Positions 63,355 through 64,000 of a stretch of 64,000 nt of DNA are shown piece by piece; the first letter of the stretch is position 1; the number at the start of each line of letters is the position of its first letter. The stretch covers positions 54,791 through 118,790 of the forward strand of contig JAJEBR010000124.1 of the NCBI GenBank assembly GCA_022822445.1, read 5' to 3'. The notes under the pieces were generated by a model that worked only from the letters and a program-made list of their open reading frames with translations, was not told where the DNA came from and made no database searches. The position numbers and the translations under genes are program-made. This stretch comes from Gemmatimonadota bacterium (GTDB taxonomy: Bacteria; Gemmatimonadota; Gemmatimonadetes; Longimicrobiales; Gaopeijiaceae).

Positions 63355-63653
63355 GAATTCCGGAATGCCCTTCGCTTCTGGCGGTCCTTGCGAAGGATTC
63401 GCGTCATGTGACCATCGAGCTCATCGAGGGCCACGCGGAAGTCGGGCCCCTGCCCGCTCGCCACCACAGCCTGTCTCCGCCGGCGCGACACGATGGCTTC
63501 GGAGGTATGTTCACGCCCTTCCATCCCGAAAACGAAGCTCACCTCCATCACGGCGGGATCGAAGCGGGGCCAGCGCTGCGCGAGTTCTTCGGCCTGCGTC
63601 CGAACCATCGAGCTGATTTCGCATCCTTGTGCGGTAATCCGTGTTGGGATCAC
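63351..63653 (-). CDS. hpf: Ribosome hibernation promoting factor, short type
   Basis: A 100-residue HPF/YfiA-family protein that inactivates ribosomes in slow growth. The conserved sequence is IPTRITAQGCEISSMVRTQAEELAQRW, VMEVSFVFGMEGREHTSEAIVSRRRRQAVVASGQGPDFRVALDELDGHMTRIL, lacking the long C-terminal dimerisation domain. The GTG at 63653 is chosen over a TTG at 63686 because AGGAG lies eight bases before it and the protein then starts at the family's usual IPTRITAQG. It is the first gene of the PTS operon and overlaps hprK by four bases. Confidence 0.88.
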   Translation of the reverse strand: MIPTRITAQGCEISSMVRTQAEELAQRWPRFDPAVMEVSFVFGMEGREHTSEAIVSRRRRQAVVASGQGPDFRVALDELDGHMTRILRKDRQKRRAFRNS

Positions 63654-63686
63654 GTTCACCTCTCCTTCCGTGGGGTTGAAGTTCAA

Positions 63687-63840
63687 GTCTAGTGTCCCGT
63701 CCCGGGAGTTCGCGTGCTACCGAGAGTGCCGAGGCGCCGGGCTGGCATATACGTTCGGGTTGGCATCTTGTTGTGGCCACTGTAGTTACGTTTTGGTCAG
63801 CCCGGTTTCCCGCTGATCGACTCCCGCCACTCCCGACAAT
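63687..63840. other. Less GC-rich intergenic border with tRNA-3'-like word
   Basis: It lies between the hpf/PTS operon and the recombinase tail. It is visibly less GC-rich than its surroundings. The plus-strand word TCGACTCCCGCCACTCCC near 63817 resembles the 3' part of a tRNA T-arm and acceptor, and shares TCGACTCCCGCC with the tmRNA 3' end. No full tRNA can be folded. Confidence 0.35.
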
Positions 63841-64000
63841 TCAGGCGCGAGCCCGGCGTCGGTCTTCCAGAGCCTTCCTAAGCTGTCCTTCGTCGGCCCT
63901 CTGATAGCACCGCAGCACCGTCTTGGCCGTTTTCCAACCGCCAAGTTGGCAGAGCACCTTCAGCGGCTGGTCCATCAGGTCGCTCGCAAACTTCCGCCGC
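63841..64000 (-). CDS. Tyrosine recombinase/phage integrase, C-terminal fragment at right edge
   Basis: A frame open from 63999 to a stop at 63841 encodes the last 52 residues of a tyrosine recombinase: RRKFASDLMDQPLKVLCQLGG, then GWKTAKTVLRCYQRADE with the presumed catalytic Tyr in CYQ. This corresponds to the LGH-S-TT--YxH end of the family, and is followed by a basic tail. The rest of the gene lies beyond the window. Integrases act at attachment sites of prophages or integrative elements, so this may be the first gene of a mobile element on the right. Confidence 0.72.
   Translation of the reverse strand, partial: RRKFASDLMDQPLKVLCQLGGWKTAKTVLRCYQRADEGQLRKALEDRRRARA

Noticed and set aside
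63750..63840. Possible complete tRNA on the plus strand near the recombinase
   Set aside because: Only the 3'-like word fits. The 5' acceptor partner, D-arm and anticodon arm cannot be paired with sensible spacing.

Overview
The window is a GC-rich bacterial chromosome segment from a diderm (Gram-negative) organism. LptF and LptG, an Mla-type lipid transporter, LspA, SusC/SusD, a heptose kinase and several Omp-like barrels all imply an outer membrane. The mix is typical of the FCB superphylum and fits Gemmatimonadota best: the type IX secretion (T9SS) translocon SprA, a T9SS sorting domain, SusC/SusD, a GWxTD protein, VPS10/sortilin-like propellers, DUF1592/DUF1552 proteins and many secreted S9 or beta-lactamase-fold hydrolases. 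The phylum call is inference from gene content; there is no rRNA in the window.

Left part (1-11.5 kb): the 5' portion of sprA (minus strand, running off the left edge) is divergent from lptF-lptG. Then come an unknown lipoprotein, a DapF-like epimerase with both catalytic cysteines replaced by serine, an SLC13-type permease and a small PF04020-type membrane protein.

Secretory and nutrient-acquisition part (11.6-33.3 kb): a minus-strand SusC/SusD locus followed by two tandem paralogous lipoproteins and a large FG-GAP plus choice-of-anchor-B protein faces a dipeptidyl-peptidase-IV-like S9 peptidase. By analogy with RagAB this suggests peptide scavenging. Next are a beta-barrel/GWxTD pair and a three-gene operon of DUF1592-type cytochrome protein, DUF1552 Tat protein and ankyrin protein, then a divergent beta-lactamase-fold hydrolase.

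Middle (33.3-51 kb): an Asp-box propeller protein and a small lipoprotein, RidA behind a very AT-rich patch, a heptose-type PfkB kinase, a sialidase-like lipoprotein, and a large secreted metallopeptidase-propeller-barrel protein. An mlaE-F-D operon follows whose first gene is an outer-membrane barrel gene coupled by a GTGA overlap, then a DUF6702 protein, a YVTN propeller protein and a CorC/HlyC-type CBS protein.

Housekeeping right part (51-63.7 kb): lspA, tmRNA (ssrA, tag ANDNLALAA), dusB, a PtsN-like EIIA, a free-standing T9SS sorting-domain protein, selB-recO, a bifunctional nuclease, metK, and a tightly overlapping operon raiA/hpf-hprK-EIIA(Man type)-HPr-ptsI. No EIIB or EIIC is seen, so this PTS looks regulatory. 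At the right edge, beyond a less GC-rich stretch, the C-terminal end of a tyrosine recombinase begins, possibly the border of a mobile element.

Most long ORFs on the opposite strand of these genes are shadows caused by high GC and were ignored. Several starts are GTG or TTG (dapF-like, metK, lspA, mlaE, corC, raiA); they were chosen from Shine-Dalgarno context, overlap with the upstream gene and family alignment.
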